From positions 1-35,475 of the forward strand of contig JAQXVU010000086.1 in assembly GCA_029225085.1 (NCBI GenBank): a stretch of DNA of 35,475 nt. Direction: 5' to 3'. Position 1 is the first letter of the stretch, and each line of letters begins with the position of its first letter. The position numbers and the translations under genes were made by a program. Source of the DNA: Eggerthellales bacterium (GTDB lineage: Bacteria > Actinomycetota > Coriobacteriia > Coriobacteriales > Eggerthellaceae). The notes below the pieces were generated by a model, which did not search any database, was not told where the DNA came from, and saw only the letters and a list, made by a program, of their open reading frames with translations. This document shows, piece by piece, positions 23,831 to 31,540 of the stretch.

Positions 23831-24486
23831 GGCGTTGCGTAAAGAGATTTGGGTTAGGTGCAGGTACGTTGCTTTGCGTAGCTTCAATTTTCTGTGTGTA
23901 CTTGTATGTGTTTGGCCCGTCTATCGAACGTCCTTGCGATTATTCAGTTGAAGTCGATGAGGGAGTAAATGATTATGGTGACGCAGATGGGGATGGCGTT
24001 CCCGATGGCGCAGACATTTTGAATAGCGCATTGACGTATATCGCTGAGAGGCCGATGTATGAAAGTCGCTATTATTCAAAAGGCTATCCAGATGATGGGT
24101 TTGGGGTGTGTACGGACGTTGTCGCTTTTGGCTGCTTGGGGGCCGGCTTCGACCTTCGGGAGCTTGTTTCGGATGACATTAAGTGCGCACCTGAAGAATA
24201 TTCGGTTTTTACCCCCGATAAGAATATCGATTTTCGCAGGGTGCGTGTGCTCGAGACGTTCTTTGAAAGGAACGCTTTATCGCTGTCGTGCGAATTGGAA
24301 GATGAGGGTCAATGGCAAGGCGGCGATATCGTTGTTTTTGAGAACCATATTGGGATTGTCTCCGACCGAAGGAACGCGCAGGGCATTCCGTATCTGATTC
24401 ATCATGCGAGTAGGCTTCAGCTTGCATATGAGGAGGATGCTCTGGGTCGCTCTGGAACAATAGTGGGTCACTATCGAATGACGTAG
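23827..24486 (+). CDS. DUF1287-family exported or membrane-anchored protein
   Basis: A 219-residue protein. Residues about 9-29 form a hydrophobic signal or anchor, with cysteines at 17 and 23. From about 64 the DUF1287 pattern is clear: YYSKGYPDDGFGVCTDVVAFGCLGAGFDLRELV (Cys95 and Asp97), NIDFRRVRVLETFF, GQWQGGDIVVFENHIGIVSD (His174) and a final GHYRMT. The family is uncharacterised; a Cys/His NlpC/P60-like amidase fold is plausible from these positions but is inference. Residues 52-63 (DADGDGVPDGAD) resemble a calcium-binding thrombospondin type 3/EF-hand loop placed before the domain. It is translationally coupled to the HTH gene. The gene is visibly more AT-rich than its neighbours, which may indicate transfer. 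Confidence 0.8.
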   Translation: MRRCVKRFGLGAGTLLCVASIFCVYLYVFGPSIERPCDYSVEVDEGVNDYGDADGDGVPDGADILNSALTYIAERPMYESRYYSKGYPDDGFGVCTDVVAFGCLGAGFDLRELVSDDIKCAPEEYSVFTPDKNIDFRRVRVLETFFERNALSLSCELEDEGQWQGGDIVVFENHIGIVSDRRNAQGIPYLIHHASRLQLAYEEDALGRSGTIVGHYRMT

Positions 24487-24586
24487 CGGCATGCTTGGAT
24501 TTTGGAAAGTGACTGAACGGAGCATTTTGATTTGAAGTGAAGTCTTTTTGTCCGCTAATCCTAACTTTATCTTCCTTTTTTTGAAA

Positions 24587-24628
24587 AAACGAGTGCCCCA
24601 TTGCAAAGCCGCAATGGGGCACTCGTTT
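24587..24628. terminator. Bidirectional terminator between convergent genes
   Basis: A 16-bp perfect stem, ACGAGTGCCCCATTGC with GCAATGGGGCACTCGT (24589-24604 with 24611-24626), has an A-run on the left and T residues on the right. It can therefore end both the plus-strand DUF1287 transcript and the minus-strand aminotransferase transcript. Confidence 0.9.
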
Positions 24629-24708
24629 CGTTGACGCTACTAATATATATCGGATCGAAAAACGCTCGTTGAAACAGCGTCGATCGAAGTTTTGGTGGGC
24701 GCTTGCCT

Positions 24709-25992
24709 TTACTTTGCCAGAAGCATTTCGACAGTAGCCAGCTTGTTGCAGCAAACGAACACTTCCATAGCCTGCTGCAACTCGTGCAGAGGGGGCAGGG
24801 TAGGGGCGATGCGGATGTTGCGATCCTCGGGGTCCTTCTTGTAGGGATAAGTGGCACCAGCACCGGTCATGGTAACGCCGGCAGCCTTTGCCAGCTCTAC
24901 CGTACGCTTTGCCGTGCCAGGAGCGCCCATGAAGGAGATGAAGTAGCCGCCGCGAGGCTCGGACCAGGAGCATTCGCCAACCTCGGACAGACCATCCTTC
25001 AGCGCGTTTTGCACCAGCTGGAACTTAGGACGCAGAATCTTGGCATGCTTCTGCATATGGGCAGCGATGCCGTCGGCATCCTTCAGGAACTTAACGTGAC
25101 GCAGCTGGTTCAGCTTGTCGTGGCCGATGGTGCCGACCGACATGGCCGCCTTGGTCTCGGCGACGTTGGCGGGGCTCGCTGCGAAGCCAGAGAGACCGGC
25201 GCCAGGGAAGGTCACCTTGCTGGTAGAGGCGAACTTGAAGTAGCGGTCGGGGTTTCCTGCCGCCACGCAGGCCTCGCCGACGTCCTTCAGGGTGTCCTGC
25301 ATGTCCTCTTCGGCATACAGGTAGTGCACGCAGTAGGCGTTGTCCCAAAAGATGCGGAAGTCTTCAGCGGCAGTCTTCATGCTTGCCAGACGCTCGACGG
25401 TCTCGTCGGAGTACACCTCACCGCCGGGGTTGGAATACTTGGGAACACACCAGATGCCCTTGATGGTGGGATCGTTTGCCACCAGTTCTTCCACCACGTT
25501 CATGTCAGGACCATCGGGGGTCATGGGAACGGTGATGAGCTCATAGCCGAAGTGCTCGGTGAGGCCGAAGTGGCGATCGTAGCCAGGGGAAGGGCACAGC
25601 CACTTCACCTGGGGGAGCTTGCCCCAGGGGGTGTGACCCAGGGTACCGAACATGTGACAGCGGGCGATGGTGTCGTGCATGATGGAGAGGCTGGAGTTGC
25701 CGAAAACGATGACGTTTGCGGGATCGTCGTCGAGCATGGTGGCCATGAGGGCCTTGGCCTCAGGCAGGCCATCGACTACGCCGTAGTTGCGGCAATCGGT
25801 GCCGTCGTCGGCCAGGCAGTCTTCCATCTCGGTGACAGCGGTAAGCATGGGCATGCTCAGGTCGAGCTGGTCTGCACCGGGCTTGCCACGGGCCATGTTC
25901 AGGCTGAGCTTCTGCTCCTGATACCCTGTATACTCTTTATCAAGGGTAGCTTTTAATTCAGCTAGTTGAGTATCGGACAGGTCTCTATACAT
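24709..25992 (-). CDS. Aspartate aminotransferase-type, PLP fold type I (MocR-like aminotransferase family)
   Basis: A 427-residue cytosolic aminotransferase. LNMARGKPGADQLDLS near residue 31 is typical of the actinobacterial aspartate aminotransferase subgroup with a MocR-like aminotransferase domain (PF12897 type). PLP-site residues are visible as CPSPGYDRHF, PKYSNPGGEVYS with the substrate-contacting Asn188, FWDNAYCVHY (Asp217 near the PLP nitrogen) and FASTSKVTFPGAG with the Schiff-base Lys259. EPRGGYFISF and RIAPTLPP near the C-terminus supply the carboxylate-binding arginine region. It likely interconverts aspartate and oxaloacetate, but the exact substrate is not certain. No DNA-binding domain is fused. 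The Shine-Dalgarno is GAAAGGAAG; the gene is divergent from the putP-like gene. Confidence 0.88.
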   Translation of the reverse strand: MYRDLSDTQLAELKATLDKEYTGYQEQKLSLNMARGKPGADQLDLSMPMLTAVTEMEDCLADDGTDCRNYGVVDGLPEAKALMATMLDDDPANVIVFGNSSLSIMHDTIARCHMFGTLGHTPWGKLPQVKWLCPSPGYDRHFGLTEHFGYELITVPMTPDGPDMNVVEELVANDPTIKGIWCVPKYSNPGGEVYSDETVERLASMKTAAEDFRIFWDNAYCVHYLYAEEDMQDTLKDVGEACVAAGNPDRYFKFASTSKVTFPGAGLSGFAASPANVAETKAAMSVGTIGHDKLNQLRHVKFLKDADGIAAHMQKHAKILRPKFQLVQNALKDGLSEVGECSWSEPRGGYFISFMGAPGTAKRTVELAKAAGVTMTGAGATYPYKKDPEDRNIRIAPTLPPLHELQQAMEVFVCCNKLATVEMLLAK

Positions 25993-26110
25993 CAGTGCTT
26001 CCTTTCGCTTGGCGAATCGGCATCGTTTAACCGTCTGTAAATAAGCATTTTATAAGGCTGGGTTATACTCACGAAACGTTTTATTACATACATTATAGGA
26101 GAGCGTGTTA
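25993..26110. promoter_or_regulatory. Divergent promoter region between the aminotransferase and symporter genes
   Basis: Candidate -10 elements are TATACT (26064-26069) for the symporter and, on the minus strand, TATAAT (26093-26098) for the aminotransferase. Neither has a convincing -35; the minus-strand one has TTACTT at 17 nt. The 118-nt spacing could let one regulator act on both genes. Confidence 0.35.
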
Positions 26111-27697
26111 ATGGTAAGTAACGATTTCTGGGTATTGGTAGCAATGCTCCTGTATTTCGTGGTCGTGGTGACCATTGGCTTCATCTACGCCAAGAAGGCT
26201 AATTCAAGCGTGTCGAATTACTTCCTGGGCGGACGTGGCCTTGGTCCCTGGATCACCGCCTTGTCTGCCGAGGCATCCGACATGTCCGGCTGGCTGCTCA
26301 TGGGTCTGCCTGGCGTGGCCTACTTCACCGGCGCATCTGACGCCATGTGGACGGCCATCGGTTTGGCGATTGGTACCTATCTGAATTGGAAGTTCGTGGC
26401 GAAGCGCCTTCGTCTGTATTCCGAGAAGGCAGGCAACGCCATTACGATTCCTGAGTTCTTCTCGAATCGCTTCCACGATAGCAAGCACATCCTTTCTACG
26501 GTGGCAGCCCTCATCATCCTGGTGTTCTTCAGCATCTACGTGGGCTCCTGCTTCGTGACCTGCGGCAAGCTGTTCAGCACCCTGTTCGGTCTCGACTACG
26601 CCACCATGATGATGCTCGGCGCCATCATCGTGTTCCTCTACACCTTCGTAGGCGGCTACCTGTCCGTTTGCGCAACCGACCTGATGCAGGGCACTCTGAT
26701 GTTCTTCGCTCTGTTCATCGTCTTCGTTGGTTCCGTGACCTGGGCTGGCGGCGTCGACAACACCGTGGCCTTCCTGCAGAGCATCCCCGGCTTCCTGTCT
26801 GCAACCCAGACGGCAACGCCTGTCCTCGATGCCGACGGCTTACAGGTCGTGAAGGACGGTATGCCTGTGTTCGGCACTCCTGCCGAGTACGGCATCATCA
26901 CCATCGTTTCCGGTCTTGCTTGGGGTCTTGGCTATTTCGGTATGCCTCAGGTGCTGGTACGCTTCATGTCTATCCGCGATGCTAACGAGGTAAAGCAGTC
27001 CCGAATCATCGCCATGGTCTGGGTTACCATCTCCCTGGCTTCCGCAATTCTCATCGGCCTCATCGGCCGTGCCTGCATTCCTGTGGAATTCCTCACGCAG
27101 GCTTCCGCGGAGAACATCTTCATCGTGCTGTCCGAGATGATCCTGCCACCCTTTGTCTGCGGCTTGGTGGTATCCGGCATCTTCGCGGCATCTATGAGCT
27201 CTTCCTCTTCCTACCTGCTCATTTCCGGCTCCGCTGTGGCCGAGAACATCTATCGCGGCATCTTCAAGCGCGATGCAACCGATCGTCAGGTGATGATCGT
27301 CGCTCGTATTACGCTGCTGGTGGTATTCATGTTCGGCATCCTCATCGCCATGGATGAGAATTCTTCCATCTTCGGCGTGGTGTCCTACGCTTGGGCTGGC
27401 TTCGGCGCTGCCTTTGGTCCCCTGATGCTCATCAGCCTGTATTGGAAGCGCTGCAACCTGCAGGGTGCTCTGGCTGGCATGATCACCGGTACCGCTACGG
27501 TGCTGATCTGGCATAACTTCATTAAGCCTCTGGGCGGCATCTTCGCCGTGTACGAGCTGCTCCCCGCCTTCATCCTGGCAGCTATTGCCATCTTCGTGGT
27601 CTCCCTGCTCACCGAGAAGCCTTCTGCCGAGATTGAGGACGAGTTCGATCACTTCATGGATGAGAGGCCTGTGAAGAAGTACGCCGTCGAGAAGTAA
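26111..27697 (+). CDS. putP: Sodium/proline symporter-type transporter (PutP, SSS family)
   Basis: A 528-residue polytopic protein of the solute:sodium symporter family with about 13 transmembrane segments. NYFLGGRGLGPWITALSAEASDMSGWLLMGLPG is the PutP signature, including the serine and aspartate residues around the sodium and proline sites. YTFVGGYLSVCATDLMQG and FAASMSSSSSYLLISGSAVAENIYRGIFK, with the Ser-rich sodium-site segment of TM8, are also present. It probably imports L-proline with sodium. The ATG at 26111 is preferred over a GTG at 26105 because TAGGAGAG ends 7 nt upstream. A terminator follows. Confidence 0.92.
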   Translation: MVSNDFWVLVAMLLYFVVVVTIGFIYAKKANSSVSNYFLGGRGLGPWITALSAEASDMSGWLLMGLPGVAYFTGASDAMWTAIGLAIGTYLNWKFVAKRLRLYSEKAGNAITIPEFFSNRFHDSKHILSTVAALIILVFFSIYVGSCFVTCGKLFSTLFGLDYATMMMLGAIIVFLYTFVGGYLSVCATDLMQGTLMFFALFIVFVGSVTWAGGVDNTVAFLQSIPGFLSATQTATPVLDADGLQVVKDGMPVFGTPAEYGIITIVSGLAWGLGYFGMPQVLVRFMSIRDANEVKQSRIIAMVWVTISLASAILIGLIGRACIPVEFLTQASAENIFIVLSEMILPPFVCGLVVSGIFAASMSSSSSYLLISGSAVAENIYRGIFKRDATDRQVMIVARITLLVVFMFGILIAMDENSSIFGVVSYAWAGFGAAFGPLMLISLYWKRCNLQGALAGMITGTATVLIWHNFIKPLGGIFAVYELLPAFILAAIAIFVVSLLTEKPSAEIEDEFDHFMDERPVKKYAVEK

Positions 27698-27761
27698 TAT
27701 GCGCTGAGCATACGTGCTGTTTCGCGTGAGTGGCACGTACGGCGACTCCACATAAACCTGC

Positions 27762-27794
27762 AGCCCCCGTCAGGTCTTCCTGGCGGGGGCTTTT
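27762..27794 (+). terminator. Intrinsic terminator after putP
   Basis: AGCCCCCGTCAGG (27762-27774) pairs with CCTGGCGGGGGCT (27779-27791, one wobble) around TCTT, followed by T residues. Confidence 0.9.
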
Positions 27795-27806
27795 GTGTGG
27801 AAAAGA

Positions 27807-27830
27807 AAGAGCCCTCCGAAGAGGGCTCTT
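27807..27830 (-). terminator. Intrinsic terminator of the NlpC/P60 gene
   Basis: On the minus strand AAGAGCCCTC and GAGGGCTCTT form a 10-bp stem with a TTCG tetraloop, followed by a T-rich tract (TTTCTTTTCC). It lies 23 nt past the stop codon. Confidence 0.88.
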
Positions 27831-27853
27831 GCAATGGTTCGTTGTGAACGTTT

Positions 27854-28984
27854 CTAGTAGCGCAGGGAGGCAGTGAAGCCGGACCAGGCCAGGGAGTCGG
27901 TGTTGCGCACCTTGGCACCGAAGGTGGGGGCGTGCCAGTAGGTGGTGCCACCAGCGCAGGCGGCGATTCCTACATGGCCGTAGCGCCAGAGAACGTCACC
28001 GGTGCGAGCGGCAGAGACGCTGTTGACGGATGCGGCACAGGCGTACTGAGACTCGCTCTGGTGGGGCAGATAGACGCCGCACTGAGCGTAGCTCCACTTC
28101 ACGAGACCGGAGCAATCGAAGGCGTCAGGGCCCTCAGCGCCCCATACGTAGGGGCAGCCAGCGCGGGAAGCAGCGTAGGAGGCTGCGGCAGGGTAGCCAC
28201 CGCCGGAACCGCCGGTAGATCCGTGGCTTCCGCCAGAAGAGCCACCGGAGGAGCTGTTACCGGATCCGCCGCCATTATTGGTGGATTGCTGCTGCTGTTG
28301 TTGCCTCTGAGCCTCCTCGGCGCGCTTGGCAGCTGCTGCTGCGGCTGCGGCGGCCTGCTCCTCCTCGAGAAGCTTCTTGGCTTCCTTGTCGAGGGCGGCA
28401 ACGGTCTGCTCTGCTTCTGCGGCCTTAGCCTCGGCAGTGCGCTTAATCTCAGCAGCTTCAGCCTGCTTCTCAGCGGCGATCTTCTCCTGCTTAGAGAGTT
28501 CTGCCTTCTGCTCTTCAACCTCGGCTTTCAGATCCTTGGTCTCGGAAACAAGAGCGGCATCGCTTTCGTTCATGTCGTTAAGCAGGTCCCAATTGGTGGC
28601 GAACTCTTCGAAGGAGGTGGCGCCAAGAAGGAGGTCGAGGAAGCTCGATGCGCCGCCGTTGCGGTACATGCTGCGAGCACGGGTTCCGAGCTTGTCTTGA
28701 AGCTCGGCAATACGTGCCTGGGCCTCATCGATCTTCTTCTGGGCGGCGTCTACGGCCTTAGATGCCTTCTCGTGGGCATCGACAGCGGAATAATACTTAT
28801 CGGTAGCCTCTTCGAGGTCGGCCTGAAGATTAACGAGAGTCTCGCGGGCTGCATCTGCCTCGGCCTGCACCTCTGCAGAGGACTTGGCCATGGCCAGCTG
28901 CGGAGTGGCGACGGAGACGATGCCGAATGCTGCTGCGCCGCCGAGGAAGGATCGCCTGCTTATGCTATGAGTACGCTCTTCCAT
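27854..28984 (-). CDS. NlpC/P60 peptidoglycan hydrolase with coiled-coil domain and Tat-like signal
   Basis: A 376-residue exported cell-wall hydrolase. The N-terminus ISRRSFLGGAAAFG (R10, R11) fits the twin-arginine SRRxFL pattern, and AMA-K around residue 33 is a likely cleavage site. Residues about 35-235 are an Ala/Glu/Lys-rich coiled coil with one non-coil insert (GASSFLDLLLGATSFEEF), as in PcsB/CwlO/RipA-like proteins whose coils gate the enzyme. A Gln run and a Gly/Ser/His linker (about 240-272) lead to the NlpC/P60 domain, with catalytic Cys291 (DCSGLVKWSY), His337 (YGHVGIA) and His351 (WHAP). The domain usually cuts D-Glu-diamino acid peptide bonds. The ATG at 28984 has AAGGAGG; longer upstream starts lack one. 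Confidence 0.92.
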   Translation of the reverse strand: MEERTHSISRRSFLGGAAAFGIVSVATPQLAMAKSSAEVQAEADAARETLVNLQADLEEATDKYYSAVDAHEKASKAVDAAQKKIDEAQARIAELQDKLGTRARSMYRNGGASSFLDLLLGATSFEEFATNWDLLNDMNESDAALVSETKDLKAEVEEQKAELSKQEKIAAEKQAEAAEIKRTAEAKAAEAEQTVAALDKEAKKLLEEEQAAAAAAAAAKRAEEAQRQQQQQQSTNNGGGSGNSSSGGSSGGSHGSTGGSGGGYPAAASYAASRAGCPYVWGAEGPDAFDCSGLVKWSYAQCGVYLPHQSESQYACAASVNSVSAARTGDVLWRYGHVGIAACAGGTTYWHAPTFGAKVRNTDSLAWSGFTASLRY

Positions 28985-29177
28985 GAATACCTCCTTGGTT
29001 GAGCATGTAGTGTGACTATGCAATCGAACCTATACTATCAGAAGACCAGGGGAATCGCCTGGTTGCTTCACAGTATAAACGCATGAATAGGGCAGGGTTG
29101 CCGATCCCTGTAGGAAATCTGGGATAGAGGCTGATCGCCGCTAGGGTGTGCGGAGCCCGGCGGAGCGTTGCTTGTTT
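28985..29177 (-). promoter_or_regulatory. Long 5' leader of the NlpC/P60 gene
   Basis: From the promoter below, the minus-strand transcript would carry about 190 nt before the ATG. It includes a hairpin ACCAGG/CCTGGT (about 29045-29063), and possible secondary -10 elements (TATACT, TAGTAT) suggest alternative starts. I looked for the ydaO cyclic-di-AMP riboswitch, common before such genes in actinobacteria, and did not find its conserved GGACCC or GGGGUGAAUCC-like segments. The rest, 29212-29409, shows nothing I can name. Confidence 0.4.
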
Positions 29178-29182
29178 CTGGA

Positions 29183-29211
29183 ATTATAGGCCCAGAGGGC
29201 AGTCGTCGCAG
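29183..29211 (-). promoter_or_regulatory. Promoter for the NlpC/P60 gene
   Basis: On the minus strand CTGCGA (29206-29211) and TATAAT (29183-29188) are 17 nt apart. The -35 differs by one base from the TTGCGA of the rplB promoter, which has the same spacing. Confidence 0.6.
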
Positions 29212-29409
29212 GGGTTTGGGCGGGTCAGATGCCTAACGACAGAAATTAATTGGAAGAAATGCGAAATTGGGGGTAGCTTTCCTGGAAAGTAACGCTAGAA
29301 TAGTCACGCGCTTAATTTTGAGGCTGCGCATTTCGGAGGGATCCGGATGGATGAATCCACAAGGTTTTCGAAGAAAATGCGATGGATACGCCCGGGAGCG
29401 TGTCAAGGG

Positions 29410-29438
29410 TTGACACGATAAAACGCGGCGGGTATTAT
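29410..29438 (+). promoter_or_regulatory. Promoter of the tRNA-tuf cluster
   Basis: A consensus TTGACA (29410-29415) and TATTAT (29433-29438) with a 17-nt spacer stand about 75 nt before tRNA-Tyr. This is a strong promoter, as expected for stable RNA and EF-Tu. Confidence 0.85.
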
Positions 29439-29514
29439 TCACTTGCTTTCGCGTTCGAAAGAGCGAGAAAGCAGGCAGCTTGAAAAATACACAAGGTTAA
29501 GTGCACTGAGAATT

Positions 29515-29599
29515 GGGAGTGTACCAGAGCGGTCAAATGGGACGGACTGTAAATCCGTTGGCTACGCCTTCCTAGGTTCGAATCCTAGCACTCCCACCA
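29515..29599 (+). tRNA. tRNA-Tyr (anticodon GTA)
   Basis: The acceptor stem is GGGAGTG with CACTCCC, the anticodon loop is CTGTAAA (GTA), and the T arm is CCTAG GTTCGAA CTAGG-like. A long variable arm (about GGCTACGCC) makes it class II, as expected for bacterial tRNA-Tyr. CCA is encoded at 29597-29599. Confidence 0.96.
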
Positions 29600-29602
29600 C
29601 CT

Positions 29603-29678
29603 GCCCGTGTAGCTCAGATGGTAGAGCACTTCGTTGGTAACGAAGAGGTCACCGGTTCAAATCCGGTCGCGGGCTCCA
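29603..29678 (+). tRNA. tRNA-Thr (anticodon GGT)
   Basis: GCCCGTG pairs with CGCGGGC in the acceptor. The anticodon stem is CTTCG/CGAAG around TTGGTAA (GGT), and the T loop is GTTCAAA. CCA is encoded at 29676-29678. It lies three bases after tRNA-Tyr. Confidence 0.96.
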
Positions 29679-29730
29679 TTTTTCAAATGGCTCAGTTAGA
29701 TCTTATGGTTTAATTGAGTTCACATATCTT

Positions 29731-29807
29731 GGCGGTGTAGCTCAGTTGGTTAGAGCACACGGTTCATACCCGTGGCGTCACTGGTTCGAATCCAGTCACC
29801 GCTACCA
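29731..29807 (+). tRNA. tRNA-Met (anticodon CAT, elongator-like)
   Basis: The acceptor GGCGGTG/CACCGCT begins with a G.U pair, not the C1:A72 mismatch of initiator tRNA. The anticodon loop is TTCATAC (CAT). CCA is encoded at 29805-29807. A lysidine-type tRNA-Ile reading AUA cannot be fully excluded by eye. Confidence 0.9.
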
Positions 29808-29816
29808 TGCATGAAA

Positions 29817-29845
29817 AGCCACCTAGTTCCTAGAGCTAGGTGGCT
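29817..29845 (+). terminator. Hairpin between tRNA-Met and tuf
   Basis: AGCCACCTAG (29817-29826) pairs perfectly with CTAGGTGGCT (29836-29845). No T-run follows, so it may be a processing or attenuation hairpin between the tRNAs and tuf, not a full terminator. Confidence 0.5.
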
Positions 29846-29908
29846 GTATCATAACTACTGCAAGAAATCATCGTTCGCATCCGCGAACACTCTCTAAGGA
29901 GGATTGAA

Positions 29909-31099
29909 ATGGCTAAGGAGAAGTTCGAGCGCACCAAGCCTCATGTGAACATCGGTACCATCGGCCACGTAGACCACGGTAAGACTACTACTACCGCAGC
30001 TATCACCAAGGTTCTCTCTGAGACCGAGGGCTGCCACGCAGACTTCACCGCCTTCGAGGACATCGATAAGGCTCCTGAGGAGCGCGAGCGCGGCATTACC
30101 ATTTCCATTGCTCACGTTGAGTATGAGACTTGGGAGCGTCACTACGCACACGTTGACTGCCCAGGCCACGCTGACTACGTAAAGAACATGATCACCGGTG
30201 CTGCACAGATGGACGGTGCTATTCTGGTTATCGCTGCTACCGACGGCCCAATGGCTCAGACTCGTGAGCACATCCTGCTCGCTCGTCAGGTAGGCGTTCC
30301 TTACATCGTTGTATTCCTGAACAAGTGCGACATGGTTGACGACGAGGAGCTCATTGAGCTCGTTGAGATGGAGACTCGTGAGCTCCTGAACGAGTATGAG
30401 TTCCCCGGAGACGATCTGCCTGTTATCAAGGGTTCCGCTCTCGGCGCTCTGAATGGCGAGGAGAAGTGGGTTGAGTCCATCCGCGAGCTCATGCACGCTG
30501 TTGACGAGTACATCCCAACCCCAGCTCGTGACGTTGACAAGCCTTTCCTGATGGCTGTTGAGGACGTTATGACCATTACCGGTCGTGGCACCGTTGCTAC
30601 CGGCCGTGTTGAGCGTGGCGTTCTGCACCTCAACGATCCTCTGCAGGTTGTTGGTGTCCGTGAGACTCCTAACACCGTTTGCACCGGCATCGAGATGTTC
30701 CGCAAGCTCCTCGACGAGGCTCAGGCTGGCGATAACGTAGGCGTTCTGCTCCGCGGCATCAAGCGCGAGGAGATCGTTCGTGGCCAGGTTCTCTGCAAGC
30801 CAGGTTCCGTAACTCCTCACACTGAGTTCGAGGGCCAGGTTTACATCCTGACCAAGGAGGAGGGTGGCCGTCACACCCCATTCTTCGATGGCTATCGTCC
30901 TCAGTTCTACTTCCGCACCACCGACGTTACCGGCATCGCTCACCTGCCCGAGGGCACTGAGATGGTTATGCCTGGCGACAACGTGACCATCAAGGGCGAG
31001 CTGATCCACCCCATCGCTATGGAGGAGGGCCTGAAGTTCGCTATCCGTGAGGGTGGCCGTACCGTTGGTTCCGGCCGTGTAACCAAGATCATCAAGTAA
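29909..31099 (+). CDS. tuf: Translation elongation factor Tu
   Basis: A 396-residue GTPase that delivers aminoacyl-tRNA to the ribosome. G1 is GHVDHGKT (residues 19-26), the switch region is [18 protein letters not shown]3 is [25 protein letters not shown] and G4 is NKCD. Domains 2 and 3 follow, with [12 protein letters not shown] and the C-terminal [16 protein letters not shown]. The Shine-Dalgarno AAGGAGG is strong. It lies after three tRNA genes, an arrangement known from several bacteria, not in the str operon with rpsL, rpsG and fusA. Confidence 0.98.
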   Translation: MAKEKFERTKPHVNIGTIGHVDHGKTTTTAAITKVLSETEGCHADFTAFEDIDKAPEERERGITISIAHVEYETWERHYAHVDCPGHADYVKNMITGAAQMDGAILVIAATDGPMAQTREHILLARQVGVPYIVVFLNKCDMVDDEELIELVEMETRELLNEYEFPGDDLPVIKGSALGALNGEEKWVESIRELMHAVDEYIPTPARDVDKPFLMAVEDVMTITGRGTVATGRVERGVLHLNDPLQVVGVRETPNTVCTGIEMFRKLLDEAQAGDNVGVLLRGIKREEIVRGQVLCKPGSVTPHTEFEGQVYILTKEEGGRHTPFFDGYRPQFYFRTTDVTGIAHLPEGTEMVMPGDNVTIKGELIHPIAMEEGLKFAIREGGRTVGSGRVTKIIK

Positions 31100-31126
31100 A
31101 TTACTTGAATCTTCGGTAGATTTCTC

Positions 31127-31156
31127 AGCGGGACGTGCTACAATGCACGTCCCGCT
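31127..31156 (+). terminator. Perfect 12-bp hairpin between tuf and rpmG
   Basis: AGCGGGACGTGC (31127-31138) pairs perfectly with GCACGTCCCGCT (31145-31156), loop TACAAT. No T-run follows. It may be a Rho-independent-like or processing hairpin; an operator with the TACAAT acting as a -10 is an alternative, but I see no -35. Confidence 0.5.
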
Positions 31157-31214
31157 ATGTGAAAACGCTTAACCGGGTGTAGTTCAAGCACGAGATAAAC
31201 TTAAAGGAGTATTC

Positions 31215-31364
31215 ATGCGTACATTGGTCACTCTGGCCTGCACTGAGTGCAAGCGCCGCAATTACACGACCAAAAAGAACAAGCAGAATAACCCCGATCG
31301 TATCGAGTTCAAGAAGTATTGTCGCTGGTGTGGTCATCACACCCTGCACAAGGAAACTCGCTAG
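31215..31364 (+). CDS. rpmG: 50S ribosomal protein L33
   Basis: A 49-residue L33 ([19 protein letters not shown]...) with two CXXC pairs, CTEC and CRWC, so it is the zinc-binding C+ form. [21 protein letters not shown] is the family C-terminus. The Shine-Dalgarno is AAAGGAG at 31204-31210. It lies upstream of tRNA-Trp and secE, the standard actinobacterial order. Confidence 0.96.
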   Translation: MRTLVTLACTECKRRNYTTKKNKQNNPDRIEFKKYCRWCGHHTLHKETR

Positions 31365-31380
31365 TAGTCGATAAGGTCAC

Positions 31381-31456
31381 AGGCCAGTAGTTCAATTGGT
31401 AGAGCAGCGGTCTCCAAAACCGCAAGTTGTGGGTTCGAGTCCTACCTGGCCTGCCA
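31381..31456 (+). tRNA. tRNA-Trp (anticodon CCA)
   Basis: AGGCCAG pairs with CTGGCCT in the acceptor; the anticodon loop CTCCAAA gives CCA; the T loop is GTTCGAG. The discriminator is G and CCA is encoded at 31454-31456. It is placed between rpmG and secE. Confidence 0.96.
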
Positions 31457-31469
31457 GCTTGTTTCAGGT

Positions 31470-31496
31470 AAGCAGCTAGTATTAGCTGCTTGTTTT
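31470..31496 (+). terminator. Terminator-like hairpin after tRNA-Trp
   Basis: AAGCAGCTA (31470-31478) pairs with TAGCTGCTT (31483-31491) around GTAT, followed by GTTTT. A second small stem GCATC/GATGC lies at 31507-31521. Readthrough into secE is likely partial. Confidence 0.6.
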
Positions 31497-31540
31497 GGTG
31501 TAATGAGCATCTTTACGATGCATGTTAAAGAGGATATGTA

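Noticed and set aside
24703-25956. A 417-codon plus-strand frame
   Set aside because: It mirrors the aminotransferase on the opposite strand; the minus-strand protein has all PLP-site motifs.
28985-29177. A cyclic-di-AMP (ydaO) riboswitch before the NlpC/P60 gene
   Set aside because: The context is right, but the conserved GGACCC and GGGGUGAAUCC-like segments are missing on the transcribed strand.
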